This document shows, one piece after another, positions 10,698 to 19,881 of a DNA stretch of 64,000 bases. The notes beneath the pieces are model-generated. The model searched no databases, was not told the DNA's origin, and saw nothing but the letters and a program-made list of their open reading frames with translations. Source of the stretch: Streptomyces sp. TLI_105 (lineage in GTDB: Bacteria; Actinomycetota; Actinomycetes; Streptomycetales; Streptomycetaceae); NCBI RefSeq assembly GCF_900105415.1, contig NZ_FNSM01000001.1, positions 6,387,501 through 6,451,500 on the forward strand, written 5' to 3'. Positions within the stretch are counted from its first letter, which is position 1. Every line of letters starts with the position of its first letter. A program made the position numbers and the translations under genes.

Positions 10698-12428
10698 GTG
10701 CTGGAGGAGATGCGGATACGGTCGCTCGGGGTCATCGACGACGCGGTGGTCGAGCTGTCGCCCGGATTCACCGCGGTGACCGGTGAGACCGGTGCGGGCA
10801 AGACCATGGTCGTGACCAGCCTGGGGTTGCTGCTCGGCGGACGTGCCGACCCGGCCCTGGTGCGGATCGGCGCGGCCTCGGCCGTCGTCGAGGGGCGGAT
10901 CAGCGTGCCTCCGGGCTCGTCCGTCGCCGCACGTGCCGAGGAGGCCGGTGCCGAGCTCGACGACGGCGTGCTCCTCGTCAGCCGTACCGTCTCCGCCGAG
11001 GGACGCTCGCGGGCCCACCTGGGCGGGCGCTCCGTGCCCGTCGGGCTGCTCGCCGAGCTCGCCGACGAGCTCGTCGCCGTCCACGGCCAGACCGACCAGC
11101 AGGGCCTGCTCAAGCCGGCCCGGCAGCGCGGCGCGCTCGACCGGTACGCGGGCGAGGCCGTCTCCGTGCCGCTCGCCGCCTACGGCGAGGCGTACCGGCG
11201 GCTGCGCGCCGTCACCGCCGAGCTGGACGAGATCACCACCCGGGCCAGGGAACGCGCCCAGGAGGCCGATCTGCTGCGCTTCGGCCTCGGCGAGATCGAG
11301 GCCGTCGCCCCGCTGCCCGGCGAGGACGTCGAACTCGCCGCCGAGGCCGAGCGGCTCGGGCACGCCGAGGCCCTCGCCTCCGCCGCCGCGCTCGCGCACG
11401 GCGCGCTCGCGGGCAACCCCGAGGACCCCGAGGCCGTCGACGCGACCACCCTGGTCGCCGGCGCGGGCCGGGCCCTGGAGGCCGTACGGTCGCACGACCC
11501 GGCGCTCGCCGGGCTCGCCGACCGGATGGGCGAGATCTCGATCCTGCTCTCGGACGTCGCGCAGGAACTGGCCGGGTACGCCGACGACCTGGACGCCGAC
11601 CCGCTGCGGCTCGCCGCCGTCGAGGAGCGGCGGGCACTGCTCACCCAGCTGACGAGGAAGTACGGCGAGGACATCGGCGCCGTCCTCGCCTGGGCGGAGG
11701 AGAGCGCGACGCGGCTCGGCGAACTCGACAACGACGACGACCGGATCGAGGAGCTCACCGCCGAACGGGACCGGCTGCGCGACGAACTGTCGGTGCTCGC
11801 CCAGCGGCTCACCGACGCGCGCACGGAGACGGCCGCCCGGTTCGCCGACGCGGTCACCGCCGAACTCGCCTCGCTGGCCATGCCCCACGCGCGCGTGTCC
11901 TTCTCCATCACCCAGACCGAGGACCCCGAGGGCGTCGAGGTCAGCGGCCGGCGCGTCGCCTACGGCCCGTCCGGGGCCGACGAGGTCGAGCTGCTGCTCG
12001 CCCCGCACCCCGGCGCCCCGCCGCGGCCCATCGCCAAGGGCGCGTCCGGCGGTGAGCTGTCCCGGGTGATGCTCGCCGTGGAGGTCGTCTTCGCCGGGGT
12101 CGACCCCGTGCCGACGTACCTCTTCGACGAGGTCGACGCGGGCGTCGGCGGCAAGGCGGCCGTCGAGATCGGCCGTCGGCTCGCCAAGCTCGCCAAGTCC
12201 GCCCAGGTCGTGGTCGTCACCCACCTCCCGCAGGTCGCGGCCTTCGCCGACCGGCAGCTGCTCGTCGAGAAGACGAACGACGGCTCCGTGACCCGTTCCG
12301 GCGTCACCGTCCTGGAGGGCGAGGAGCGGGTCCGGGAGCTGTCCCGGATGCTCGCCGGCCAGGAGGACTCCGAGACGGCCAGGGCCCACGCGGAGGAGCT
12401 GCTCGCCACGGCGCGGGCGGACGCGTGA
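10698..12428 (+). CDS. recN: DNA repair protein RecN
   Basis: 576 residues, an SMC-like ATPase acting in double-strand break repair. Walker A GETGAGKTMVV is at the N-terminus, a long coiled-coil-forming middle separates it from the signature GGELSRVMLAVE and Walker B YLFDEVDAGVGGKA near the C-terminus. The start is GTG 10698 (VLEEMRIRSLG); an in-frame ATG lies 12 bases upstream. No Shine-Dalgarno site is visible, and TATGGT at 10685-10690 resembles a -10 box at the right distance for a leaderless transcript from 10698, which is inference. The stop overlaps the next gene by four bases. Confidence 0.93.
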   Translation: MLEEMRIRSLGVIDDAVVELSPGFTAVTGETGAGKTMVVTSLGLLLGGRADPALVRIGAASAVVEGRISVPPGSSVAARAEEAGAELDDGVLLVSRTVSAEGRSRAHLGGRSVPVGLLAELADELVAVHGQTDQQGLLKPARQRGALDRYAGEAVSVPLAAYGEAYRRLRAVTAELDEITTRARERAQEADLLRFGLGEIEAVAPLPGEDVELAAEAERLGHAEALASAAALAHGALAGNPEDPEAVDATTLVAGAGRALEAVRSHDPALAGLADRMGEISILLSDVAQELAGYADDLDADPLRLAAVEERRALLTQLTRKYGEDIGAVLAWAEESATRLGELDNDDDRIEELTAERDRLRDELSVLAQRLTDARTETAARFADAVTAELASLAMPHARVSFSITQTEDPEGVEVSGRRVAYGPSGADEVELLLAPHPGAPPRPIAKGASGGELSRVMLAVEVVFAGVDPVPTYLFDEVDAGVGGKAAVEIGRRLAKLAKSAQVVVVTHLPQVAAFADRQLLVEKTNDGSVTRSGVTVLEGEERVRELSRMLAGQEDSETARAHAEELLATARADA

Positions 12429-13297
12429 CCCCGAGTCCGGGGCGCCTCGGTCCGGTCGCCGGGGCTTTCGGGGCGGCGCGGCTCGGTACGGTCGCCGAAG
12501 GCTTCGGGGCGGCGCGGAGGGGTGCGGCCGTCGGGGCTTTCGGAGCGACGACGCGGCTCGGTGCGGTCGCCCGGGGCTTCGGGGCGACGCGGCTCGGTAC
12601 GTTCGCGGCCGCCTTCGGGGCGACGCGGCTCGCGTACGGGCAGCTGAGGCGGCGGCCGCCGGGGAACCCGGGCAGCTGGCAGCGGACCAACCACGCCGGC
12701 CGGCCGGTCCTTCTCCAGGCCGGTCCGGCCGCCGCCTTCGGCTCGGCGGCCGCCGCCCTGCCCTCGGCACCCGCCGCCGCCCTGGCCGTCGCGGCGGCGG
12801 CCGCGTGCGGGCGCTACGACGACCTGCGCGGTGACCACCGGCGCGGATTCCGGGCGCATCTGACGGCGCTTCGGGACGGCGAGGTCACCAGCGGGACCGT
12901 CAAGCTCCTCGGGATCGGTGCGGCCTCGCTCGTGGCCGGATCCCTCCTCAAGGAGAAGCCCGTCGACAAGGCCCTCGCCGGGGTCGTCATCGCCGGTACC
13001 GCGCACCTGGTGAACCTCGTGGACGTACGGCCGGGGCGCGCGGGCCTCCTCGTGCTCGGGCTCGCCGCGCCGGGGCTGCTGCGAGGGACGCCCGCCGCGG
13101 CTCCGATGGGGGCCGCCGCGGCGCTCCTCGCCGACGACCTCGGCGAGGTGAGCATGCTCGGCGACATGGGCGCGCACGCGCTCGGCGCCGCCGTCGGCAG
13201 CGCCGTCGCCGCCTCCCACGGGCGGCTCGGACTCGCCGCGCACGCGGCCGGTCTCGTCGCCGCCGCCGTGTGGGGGGAGCGGACGGCGTCCGTCTGA
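12425..13297 (+). CDS. divergent MraY/GT4-like polyprenyl-phosphate transferase family membrane protein
   Basis: 290 residues, several hydrophobic Ala/Leu-rich segments. From residue about 75 the layout echoes the MraY/WecA superfamily: RTNHAGRPV, then GRYDDLRGDHRRGF (compare the family DD motif), then HLVNLVDVRPGRAG (compare NxxNxxDGxDG) and MLGDMGAHALGAAVG (compare the F-x-GDxGS loop). Several catalytic residues are altered, so it may be non-catalytic or have another substrate. The GTG start overlaps the recN stop. The first 70 residues are five tandem copies of about VAGAFGAARLGT. A glycosyltransferase follows, which fits a cell-envelope role, but this is inference. Confidence 0.7.
   Translation: MTPSPGRLGPVAGAFGAARLGTVAEGFGAARRGAAVGAFGATTRLGAVARGFGATRLGTFAAAFGATRLAYGQLRRRPPGNPGSWQRTNHAGRPVLLQAGPAAAFGSAAAALPSAPAAALAVAAAAACGRYDDLRGDHRRGFRAHLTALRDGEVTSGTVKLLGIGAASLVAGSLLKEKPVDKALAGVVIAGTAHLVNLVDVRPGRAGLLVLGLAAPGLLRGTPAAAPMGAAAALLADDLGEVSMLGDMGAHALGAAVGSAVAASHGRLGLAAHAAGLVAAAVWGERTASV
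12455..12640 (+). repeat. five tandem 36-bp in-frame repeats
   Basis: The marker TTCGGGGCG-like block recurs at 12467, 12503, 12539, 12578 and 12614, that is every 36 bases with one 39-base step. Each unit encodes about 12 residues with the core GFGAxRLG. The array forms the N-terminus of the MraY-like protein ahead of its first conserved block. Confidence 0.85.
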
Positions 13298-13466
13298 AGG
13301 GCGTGAGCGTGGTGCGGGGGAGCGGACGGGACGCTTGTGCGCTCACCCGTGTGGGTGAACCCGTGGGTGTGTGCCCGGCTCGTACGCCTTCCGCACACCG
13401 GAACGACGCCACTTCGGTGCCGGAACGTGCGTACGGTCCAGGGCACGGACTGGCATCCTTGGGCGC

Positions 13467-14546
13467 GTGACACAGCTCCGTACGGTCCAAGTGCTGGGCG
13501 GCGGCGGCGCGGGCAGCAGCGCTCACGTCCGATCACTCGCCTCGGGGCTGGTGGCAAGGGGCGTGCGGGTGACCGTGTGCGCCCCGGCCGAACTCGACCG
13601 CGCATACGACTACCTGGGCGCCGGCGCGCACTTCGTGCCCCTGCCCCGCCTCGGCGACCCCGCGACCGTCGCCGTCCTCCGCAACGCCTGCATCGGCGCG
13701 GACGTGGTCCACGCGCACGGCCTCCAGGCCTCCGTACGGGCCGCGCTCGCGCTGACCGGCGGCTGCCGAGTCCCCCTGGTGACCACCTGGCACAGCCGGA
13801 ACCACCTGGACGGGGCGCGGGGCGGGGTGCTGCGGCTCCTCGAGCGGAAGACCGCGCGGGCCGCGACCGTCGTCCTCGGCACCTCCTCCGAACTCGTCGA
13901 CCGCGCCCGGCGGCGCGGGGCCCGGGACGCCCGCCTCGCCCCCGTCACCGTGCCCCCCGCACGCGGGCCCGTCTGCCTCCACGACGGCAAGGCCCGCGCC
14001 GAACTCGGCGCCGTCGACCGGCCCCTGCTCATGGCCGTCGGGGCGCTCGAACGCGGCCGGGGCTACCGGACGCTGCTCGACGCCGCCCGGGAATGGCGGG
14101 AGCTCGACCCGCAGCCGCTGCTCGTGATCGCCGGAGAAGGACGCGAACGGGCCTTCCTGCAACGGCGGATCTTCGAGGAACGGCTCGCCGTGCGGCTCAT
14201 CGGGCGCCGGGACGACGTCGCCGAGCTGCTCGCCGCCGCCGACGTCGCCGTCCTGCCGTCGCGCTGGGAGGCCCGCTCCCTGCTCGCGCAGGAGGCGCTC
14301 CGCCTCGGGGTGCCGCTCGTCGCGACGGCGGTCGGCGGTGTGCCGGAACTCGTCGGAAACGCGGCGGAACTGGTGCCGTACGGGGACGCGGGGGCCCTGG
14401 CGGGGGCGGTGCGGGGTCTCCTTGAGGACGCGGAGCGGCGGATGGACCTGGCGGCGGCGGGGCGGGTGCAGGCGGGTTCCTGGCCTACGGAGGACGAGAC
14501 GGTGGCGCATGTGCTGGCGGTGTACGACGAGCTGACGGGGCGATGA
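13467..14546 (+). CDS. GT-B family glycosyltransferase (GT4-like)
   Basis: 359 residues. The N-terminal GGGGAGSSAHVRSLASGL block, DVVHAHGLQASVRAA and the C-terminal ADVAVLPSRWEARSLLAQEALRLGVPLVATAVGG are typical of two-domain retaining glycosyltransferases using nucleotide sugars. The acceptor is unknown. GTG 13467 is chosen because conserved sequence begins seven residues later. There is no ribosome site, but CATCCT at 13454-13459 could be a -10 box for a leaderless message. It follows the MraY-like gene in the same direction. Confidence 0.85.
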   Translation: MTQLRTVQVLGGGGAGSSAHVRSLASGLVARGVRVTVCAPAELDRAYDYLGAGAHFVPLPRLGDPATVAVLRNACIGADVVHAHGLQASVRAALALTGGCRVPLVTTWHSRNHLDGARGGVLRLLERKTARAATVVLGTSSELVDRARRRGARDARLAPVTVPPARGPVCLHDGKARAELGAVDRPLLMAVGALERGRGYRTLLDAAREWRELDPQPLLVIAGEGRERAFLQRRIFEERLAVRLIGRRDDVAELLAAADVAVLPSRWEARSLLAQEALRLGVPLVATAVGGVPELVGNAAELVPYGDAGALAGAVRGLLEDAERRMDLAAAGRVQAGSWPTEDETVAHVLAVYDELTGR

Positions 14547-14620
14547 CTTTTCCTGGGCCTGCGCCGGCCCTCTTCCACGCGGCGGCATGATCCGGCCCCC
14601 CGTTGTGGGCGCGCCGGCCG

Positions 14621-14909
14621 GGGCGGTGCCCCCACCCCCGTTGTGGGCATGCGTTCCGCTGGGGCGAGGGGGGTCCCCCTGCTCGAGCGAAGCCGAGAGC
14701 TTGGGGGAGGGTGGGCACAACGGAACGGCGCCCCTTGCCGGCGCCAGAGGCTCCCGCGCCCTGACCCGCACCGGATGTGCGCCGCACGCGTGGTGCGGGT
14801 CCAGGCGCGGAACGCGGAGGCGCCGCTGAAGGCGCCGTCCCGTGTGCCCACCCGTCCCGCCCCAGCGGGACGATTGCCCACACGGAGGTGGCGGGAGGGG
14901 CACCGCCCC
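14621..14909. repeat. structured intergenic repeat, copy A (forward orientation)
   Basis: It fills most of the 368-base gap between the convergent glycosyltransferase and PucR-type genes. Order: outer arm GGGCGGTGCC, type-2 arm starting GTTGTGGGCATGCGTTCC at 14640, GGCGCC-N6-GGCGCC hairpin, central stem GACCCGCACC (14763-14772) with GGTGCGGGTC (14792-14801) around a 19-nt loop, second GGCGCC pair, type-1 arm ending GCCCACACGG near 14885, outer arm GGGCACCGCCCC. The type-2 arm carries an inserted 42-base hairpin at 14667-14708. A partial extra arm lies at 14599-14620. No real protein is encoded although open frames pass through. Confidence 0.9.
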
Positions 14910-14914
14910 GGGCG

Positions 14915-16537
14915 CTACGGCGTGTGGCGGCGGGCGCGGAGGGCCAAGGAGAGGGCCAGGACCGTCTGGGGGTCGTCCAGGTCCGTGCCGAGCAGTTCGG
15001 AGATACGGGCCAGGCGGTTGTAGAGCGTCTGGCGGTTGAGGTGGAGCTCGCGGGCCGTCTCCGCCTTGCGGCCCGCGTGCGCTAGGTAGGTCTGGAGGGT
15101 GGGGAGGAGCGGGGGGCGGGACGTGGCGTCGTGATCCCGCAGCGGCCCGATCGCGCGGTCGACGAAGGCCGCCAGGTCCGGGTGGTCGCGCAGCCGCCAC
15201 AGGAGCAGGTCGATGTCGAGGCGGCGCGCGTCGTACCAGGGGAGGTCCGAGAGGCCCTGCGCCGCCGTCGCCGTCTCCGCCGCGTGCCGCAGGCCCGCCG
15301 AGGCCGCCGCCCAGCCGCCCGCGACGCCGACCACGACGACCGGCGGGTGCACCCCGGCCCGTTCCAGGCCGGCCCGCTCCACGCCCGCGCGCAGCGCCGC
15401 CGCGACCCGGTCCGCGACCGCCGTTCGTTCCGATTCCGAGCGCAGACCCAACAAGAGAGGCACCCGGCCTTCCACCGGGCGGACGCCCAGGAGGGCCGGG
15501 ACGCCCACCGAGGACAGTTCCTCCAGGACCGCGCGGGCCAGGAGGGCCCAGTTGCCCGAGGGAGACAACTCCGAGGCCAGGCGCATCACCACCGGGAGGA
15601 GCGGGCCGTCGCCCGGCTTGAAGCCCAGGACCCTCGCCTGTGCCGGGGCGTCCTCCGCCGTGATGCGGCCCTCCGCGAGGTCCGTCAGGAAGTCGCCCCG
15701 GCCGCGCGCGGCCAGCTCCTCCTCCTGGCGTGCCTGCATGAGGACGACCGCGAGGAGCCCCGCCGCCCGCTCGGCCGCCATCCGGTGGACGGGGGAGAGG
15801 GCGCCGGAGACCGCGAGGAGGACCAGGCGGGCCCGTACCGAACCCGTACCGGGGCCGCCGCCGGGCACGTCGACGAGGACGGTGCCGGAGGGCGGGCCGG
15901 ACTCGCGGGCCGCCCGCTGGCCGCGCAGGCCGTCCCACACCTGGAGCGGGTCGGCGGGCGCGGACTCGGTGCCCGCCGCGTACAGCAGCTGTCCGTCGGC
16001 GGTCTCCAGGAAGACCGGGTTCGCGGCGAAGTCGGAGAGGATGCGGAGCACCTGCGGGACCCCGCCGCCGCCGAGGAGGGCCTCCGTGCACTGCCGGTGG
16101 ACCTCCTCGGCCTGCCGCTGGAGGGCGTAGTGGCCGTTGACGATCTCGGTGTGGATCTCCTCCGTGACGGCGACGAAGGGGACCTCGCGGTGGAGCTGGA
16201 CGAGGGGGAGGCCGGCCGCCCGGGCGGTCTCCACTATCGTCGCCGGGAGGCGGGCGAAGCGGGGGCCCAGTTCGACGACGAGCGCCGCGATGCCCCGGTC
16301 GGCGAGCCGGCGGACGAAGGCGCGTTGTTCGGCCGGGCGGGTGCCCAGGCCGAGGCCCGTCGTGAGGAGTAGTTCGCCGCCCTTGAGGAGCGACGCGATG
16401 TTCGGCACCTCGCCCGCGTGCACCCAGCGCACCGTGCGGTGGAGCCGGTCCGCGCCGGCCACGACCTCCGGGAGCCCGCTGCGCAGCCCGGGGAGTTCGA
16501 GCGCCCGCTGCACGGTGATCCCGCCCTGATTGTCCAT
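14915..16537 (-). CDS. PucR family transcriptional regulator
   Basis: 540 residues. An N-terminal PucR domain (LELPGLRSGLPEVVAGADR to about residue 130, with GGELLLTTGLGL) is followed by a GGDEF-like CdaR module and a C-terminal helix-turn-helix of the HTH_30 type (TARELHLNRQTLYNRLARI). Such regulators control purine or amino-acid/amine catabolism in response to a small effector. It is divergent from the APC permease gene across 161 bases, and the permease is followed by an amine oxidase, so a local regulatory role is likely but unproven. Confidence 0.9.
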   Translation of the reverse strand: MDNQGGITVQRALELPGLRSGLPEVVAGADRLHRTVRWVHAGEVPNIASLLKGGELLLTTGLGLGTRPAEQRAFVRRLADRGIAALVVELGPRFARLPATIVETARAAGLPLVQLHREVPFVAVTEEIHTEIVNGHYALQRQAEEVHRQCTEALLGGGGVPQVLRILSDFAANPVFLETADGQLLYAAGTESAPADPLQVWDGLRGQRAARESGPPSGTVLVDVPGGGPGTGSVRARLVLLAVSGALSPVHRMAAERAAGLLAVVLMQARQEEELAARGRGDFLTDLAEGRITAEDAPAQARVLGFKPGDGPLLPVVMRLASELSPSGNWALLARAVLEELSSVGVPALLGVRPVEGRVPLLLGLRSESERTAVADRVAAALRAGVERAGLERAGVHPPVVVVGVAGGWAAASAGLRHAAETATAAQGLSDLPWYDARRLDIDLLLWRLRDHPDLAAFVDRAIGPLRDHDATSRPPLLPTLQTYLAHAGRKAETARELHLNRQTLYNRLARISELLGTDLDDPQTVLALSLALRARRHTP

Positions 16538-16698
16538 GGAGCCGGACGCTACCCGCGTCCGTGTTGCGGCGACATCACCGCACGGTCACGGGACCGGACA
16601 GTTCGTACACCAGGGCGACAACTCGTCGCCCCATGGCGGGAATTGTGCGACCGCATGTCGATTGTGGCCTACGTCACTCGCGAGGATCCTCTCGGCCC
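16538..16698. promoter_or_regulatory. divergent promoter region of PucR regulator and APC permease
   Basis: This 161-base gap must hold both promoters. I see no strong perfect palindrome; the segment GACAACTCGTCG to GGGAATTGTG around 16617-16646 has partial dyad character and is the best operator candidate by eye. Confidence 0.4.
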
Positions 16699-18213
16699 AT
16701 GGCAGAGAACCCCACTCCAGAGGTCCACCGGCTCAAGGCGAACTCGGTCGGACTCGTCGGCGTCGTCTTCATGGCCGTCGCCACCGCCGCCCCGATCACG
16801 GCGATGACCGGAAACCTCCCCATCGCCGTCGGCTTCGGCAACGGCACCGGCGCACCCGCCGGATACCTCTTCGCGACGCTCGTCCTGACCGTCTTCTCGG
16901 TCGGCTACGTCGCCATGGCCAAGCGGATCACGGCCGCCGGCGCCTTCTACGGCTACATCTCGCACGGCCTGGGCCGGATCGCCGGCATGGCCTCCGGCAT
17001 GCTCGCCGTCCTCGCGTACATCGTCTTCGAGGCCTCGATCGTCGGCGTCTTCTCCTACTTCGCCAAGACCACGGTCGCCGACCAGCTCGGCGTCGACCTG
17101 CCGTGGGTGCTGTACGCGGCGGTCATGCTTGCCGTCACCGCCGTCCTGTCGTACTTCGACATCAACCTGACCGCCAAGGCGCTCGGGGTGATGCTGGTCG
17201 CGGAGATCGCCGTCCTCTTCGCGGTCGCCACCGCCGTCCTGATCGCCGGCGGAGGCCCCGACGGCATCCCGGTCGAGCCGATCAACCCCAAGAACGCCTT
17301 CACCGGCACCTCCGCCGGTCTCGGTCTCTTCTTCGCCTTCTGGTCCTGGGTCGGCTTCGAGTCGACCGCCATGTACGGCGAGGAGTCCCGCGACCCCAAG
17401 CGGGTCATCCCGCGCGCCACCCTGATCTCCGTCATCGGCGTCGGCCTGTTCTACATCTACGTCTCGTGGATGACCATCGCCGGGAACGGGCTCGCCGGTT
17501 CCGTGAAGCTGTCCTCGTCCGCGAGCCCGCTCGACCTGTTCTTCGCGCCCACCCAGACCTTCATCGGCGCGTGGGCCGTCGACGCCTTCCAGTGGTTGCT
17601 GCTCACCGGCTCCTTCGCCTGCGGCATGGCCTTCCACCAGTGCGCCTCGCGCTATCTGTACGCCATCGGCCGGGAGGGCTTCCTCCACCCGGCGCTCGGC
17701 CGGACCCACGCCCGGCACGGTTCGCCGTACATCGCCTCGTACGTGCAGAGCGCGATCGCCGTCGCCCTCGTCGCCGCCTCCTGGCTCACCGGCCAGGACC
17801 CGTACATCCACCTCTACACGCTGCTCGCGATCCTCGGCACGATGGCGATCCTCATCGTCCAGACCCTCTGCTCCTTCGCCGTCATCGGCTACTTCCGCAG
17901 GAACCACCCCGAGGACCGGCACTGGTTCAGGACCTTCACGGCCCCGCTCCTCGGCGGCATCGGCATGATCGCCGTCGTCGTGCTGCTGGTGATGAACATG
18001 GAGACCGCGGCCGGTCTCGCCGCCGACTCCCTCTTCTTCAAGGCGATCCCCTGGATCGTCGGCGCCGTCTTCTTCGGCGGCCTCGGCCTCGGCTTCTACC
18101 TCAAGGCCAAGCGGCCCGAACGCTACGAGATCATCGGCCGGATCGTCCTGGAGGACGCCGCCGAACGCCCCGCCGAGGAAACCCCCGTCCCCGCCTCCGT
18201 ACCGCAGAGCTGA
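16699..18213 (+). CDS. APC superfamily amino acid/amine permease
   Basis: 504 residues with about 12 membrane segments. The opening LKANSVGLVGVVFMAVATAAPI and the TM1/TM2 region with GNLPIAVGFGNGTGAPAGY are typical of amino acid-polyamine-organocation transporters, as is FWSWVGFESTAMYGEESRDP in the sixth segment region. ATG 16699 has only a distant GAGGA (12 bases). The downstream Tat-dependent monoamine oxidase begins 27 bases after the stop, so uptake and oxidation of one amine or amino acid may be coupled. Confidence 0.88.
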   Translation: MAENPTPEVHRLKANSVGLVGVVFMAVATAAPITAMTGNLPIAVGFGNGTGAPAGYLFATLVLTVFSVGYVAMAKRITAAGAFYGYISHGLGRIAGMASGMLAVLAYIVFEASIVGVFSYFAKTTVADQLGVDLPWVLYAAVMLAVTAVLSYFDINLTAKALGVMLVAEIAVLFAVATAVLIAGGGPDGIPVEPINPKNAFTGTSAGLGLFFAFWSWVGFESTAMYGEESRDPKRVIPRATLISVIGVGLFYIYVSWMTIAGNGLAGSVKLSSSASPLDLFFAPTQTFIGAWAVDAFQWLLLTGSFACGMAFHQCASRYLYAIGREGFLHPALGRTHARHGSPYIASYVQSAIAVALVAASWLTGQDPYIHLYTLLAILGTMAILIVQTLCSFAVIGYFRRNHPEDRHWFRTFTAPLLGGIGMIAVVVLLVMNMETAAGLAADSLFFKAIPWIVGAVFFGGLGLGFYLKAKRPERYEIIGRIVLEDAAERPAEETPVPASVPQS

Positions 18214-18240
18214 CTCCCCCTCACCCTCCAGGAGCGCCCC

Positions 18241-19875
18241 ATGGCACGCACCAACCCGATGCACCTCCTGAAGAACCTCGCCGCCGAGCACGCCGCCGCC
18301 CGCCGGCTGAACCTGCCCGTCGACGAGCTGCGCGGCCTGCGGGCCGACGCCCTCGGACGCCGGTCCCTGCTCAAGTACGCCACCGCCGCCGGCATCGCCG
18401 TCGGCGTCGGCTCGGCCGTCCCCGCGGCGGCCGCCACCCCCACCCCGCCGGTCAAGGGCACCGCCCGGATCGCCGTCGTCGGCGCCGGGATCTCCGGCCT
18501 CACCGCCGCCCTCACCCTCCAGGACGCCGGCCTCAGCCCCGTGCTGTACGAGGCGAACCCGTCCAGGGTCGGCGGCCGCATGTGGACCCAGCGTGACCAC
18601 TGGGCGTACGGCCAGACCTCCGAGATCGGCGGCGAGCTGATCGACACCAGCCACAAGAAGATCCTGGAGCTCTGCCGCCGCTTCGGCCTCGCCACCGAGG
18701 ACTTCCTCGGCGGCGGCCCCAACGGGGCCGAGGAGGTCCTCTGGTTCGGCGGCGCCTACTACCCGCGGGCCCGGGCCGACGAGGACTTCAACGCCGTCTA
18801 CCAGGCCCTCCACCGCGACCTCCTCGACGCGGGCGAGGTGAAGTGGAACCAGACCACCCCCACCGGCACCGCCCTCGACAACATGTCGCTGTACGAGTGG
18901 ATCGAGACCCGGGTCCCCGGCGGACACTCCTCACCGCTCGGGAAGTTCATCGACGTCGCCTACAACGTCGAGTACGGCGCCGACACCACCGAACAGTCCT
19001 CGCTCGCCCTCGTCCTGCTCATGGGCTACCAGACCAATCCGGGCAACTTCAACATCTGGGGCCTCTCCAACGAGCGCTACCACGTCGTCGGCGGCAACGA
19101 CCGGCTCCCGAACGCCGTCGCCGCGGCGCTCGCCCCCGGCACCCTCCGCATGGGCTGGTCGCTGACCGCCGTACGGGCCAACACCGACGGCACCCAGACG
19201 CTCACCTTCACCGAGGCGGGCGCCACCCGCACCGTCACCGCCGACCACACGATCCTCTGCGTCCCGCTGCCCATCCTCCAGCAGCTCGACCTCTCCCAGG
19301 CCGGGTTCGACCCGCTCATGCGCAACCTCCTGCGGGACGCCCGCATGGGCTACTGCACCAAGCTCAACATGCAGTTCGGCACCAGGCCCTGGCGCGGCAC
19401 CGGCCCCTGGCCCGGGGTCTCCGCCGGCGACTGCTTCACCGACACCGAGGTCCAGCAGACCTGGGACACCACCAAGGTCCAGGGCGGCACCGGCGGCATC
19501 CTCCTCCAGTACGGCGGCGGCAGCCTGGCCCGGAACCTGAACCCGGCCGGGCCGTTCTCCACCGAGTCCGACCCGTACGTACGGAACCTGGTCACCCGCT
19601 ACCTGGCCGGCATCGACGCCTTCTTCCCCGGCACCTCCCGGGCGTACAGCGGCCGCGCCCAGCTCTCCGCCTGGCACAAGAACCCGTACTCCCTCGGCGC
19701 GTACTCCTGCTGGCCCGTCGGCTACCTCCACCGGTACGCCGGGTACGAGGGCACCGCCCAGGGCAACGTCCACATCGGCGGCGAGCACTGCTCGTACGAC
19801 TTCCAGGGCTTCATGGAAGGCGGCGCGACCGAGGGCGAGCGCGCCGCCCGGGAGGTGATCGCCGCGCTGCGATGA
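18241..19875 (+). CDS. Tat-exported flavin monoamine oxidase
   Basis: 544 residues. Residues about 35-65 form a twin-arginine signal (GRRSLLKYATAAGIAVG followed by AAA). Then comes the FAD dinucleotide-binding motif VVGAGISGLTAAL with the distal acid in VLYEANPSRVGGRM, the substrate domain, and the C-terminal FAD loop HIGGEHCSYDFQGFMEGG. This is the flavin-containing amine oxidase fold, which deaminates amines or amino acids giving aldehyde or keto acid, ammonia and hydrogen peroxide. Export with cofactor via Tat fits folded flavoproteins. AGGAG lies seven bases before ATG. Probably co-transcribed with the permease. Confidence 0.9.
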   Translation: MARTNPMHLLKNLAAEHAAARRLNLPVDELRGLRADALGRRSLLKYATAAGIAVGVGSAVPAAAATPTPPVKGTARIAVVGAGISGLTAALTLQDAGLSPVLYEANPSRVGGRMWTQRDHWAYGQTSEIGGELIDTSHKKILELCRRFGLATEDFLGGGPNGAEEVLWFGGAYYPRARADEDFNAVYQALHRDLLDAGEVKWNQTTPTGTALDNMSLYEWIETRVPGGHSSPLGKFIDVAYNVEYGADTTEQSSLALVLLMGYQTNPGNFNIWGLSNERYHVVGGNDRLPNAVAAALAPGTLRMGWSLTAVRANTDGTQTLTFTEAGATRTVTADHTILCVPLPILQQLDLSQAGFDPLMRNLLRDARMGYCTKLNMQFGTRPWRGTGPWPGVSAGDCFTDTEVQQTWDTTKVQGGTGGILLQYGGGSLARNLNPAGPFSTESDPYVRNLVTRYLAGIDAFFPGTSRAYSGRAQLSAWHKNPYSLGAYSCWPVGYLHRYAGYEGTAQGNVHIGGEHCSYDFQGFMEGGATEGERAAREVIAALR

Positions 19876-19881
19876 GCCGGC

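Noticed and set aside
14587..14881. Similar predicted peptides repeated in the four intergenic gaps (for example ending ARNAEAPLKAPSRVP)
   Set aside because: Their similarity comes from the shared DNA repeat, not from protein conservation; both strands and several frames are open, and no ribosome site fits.
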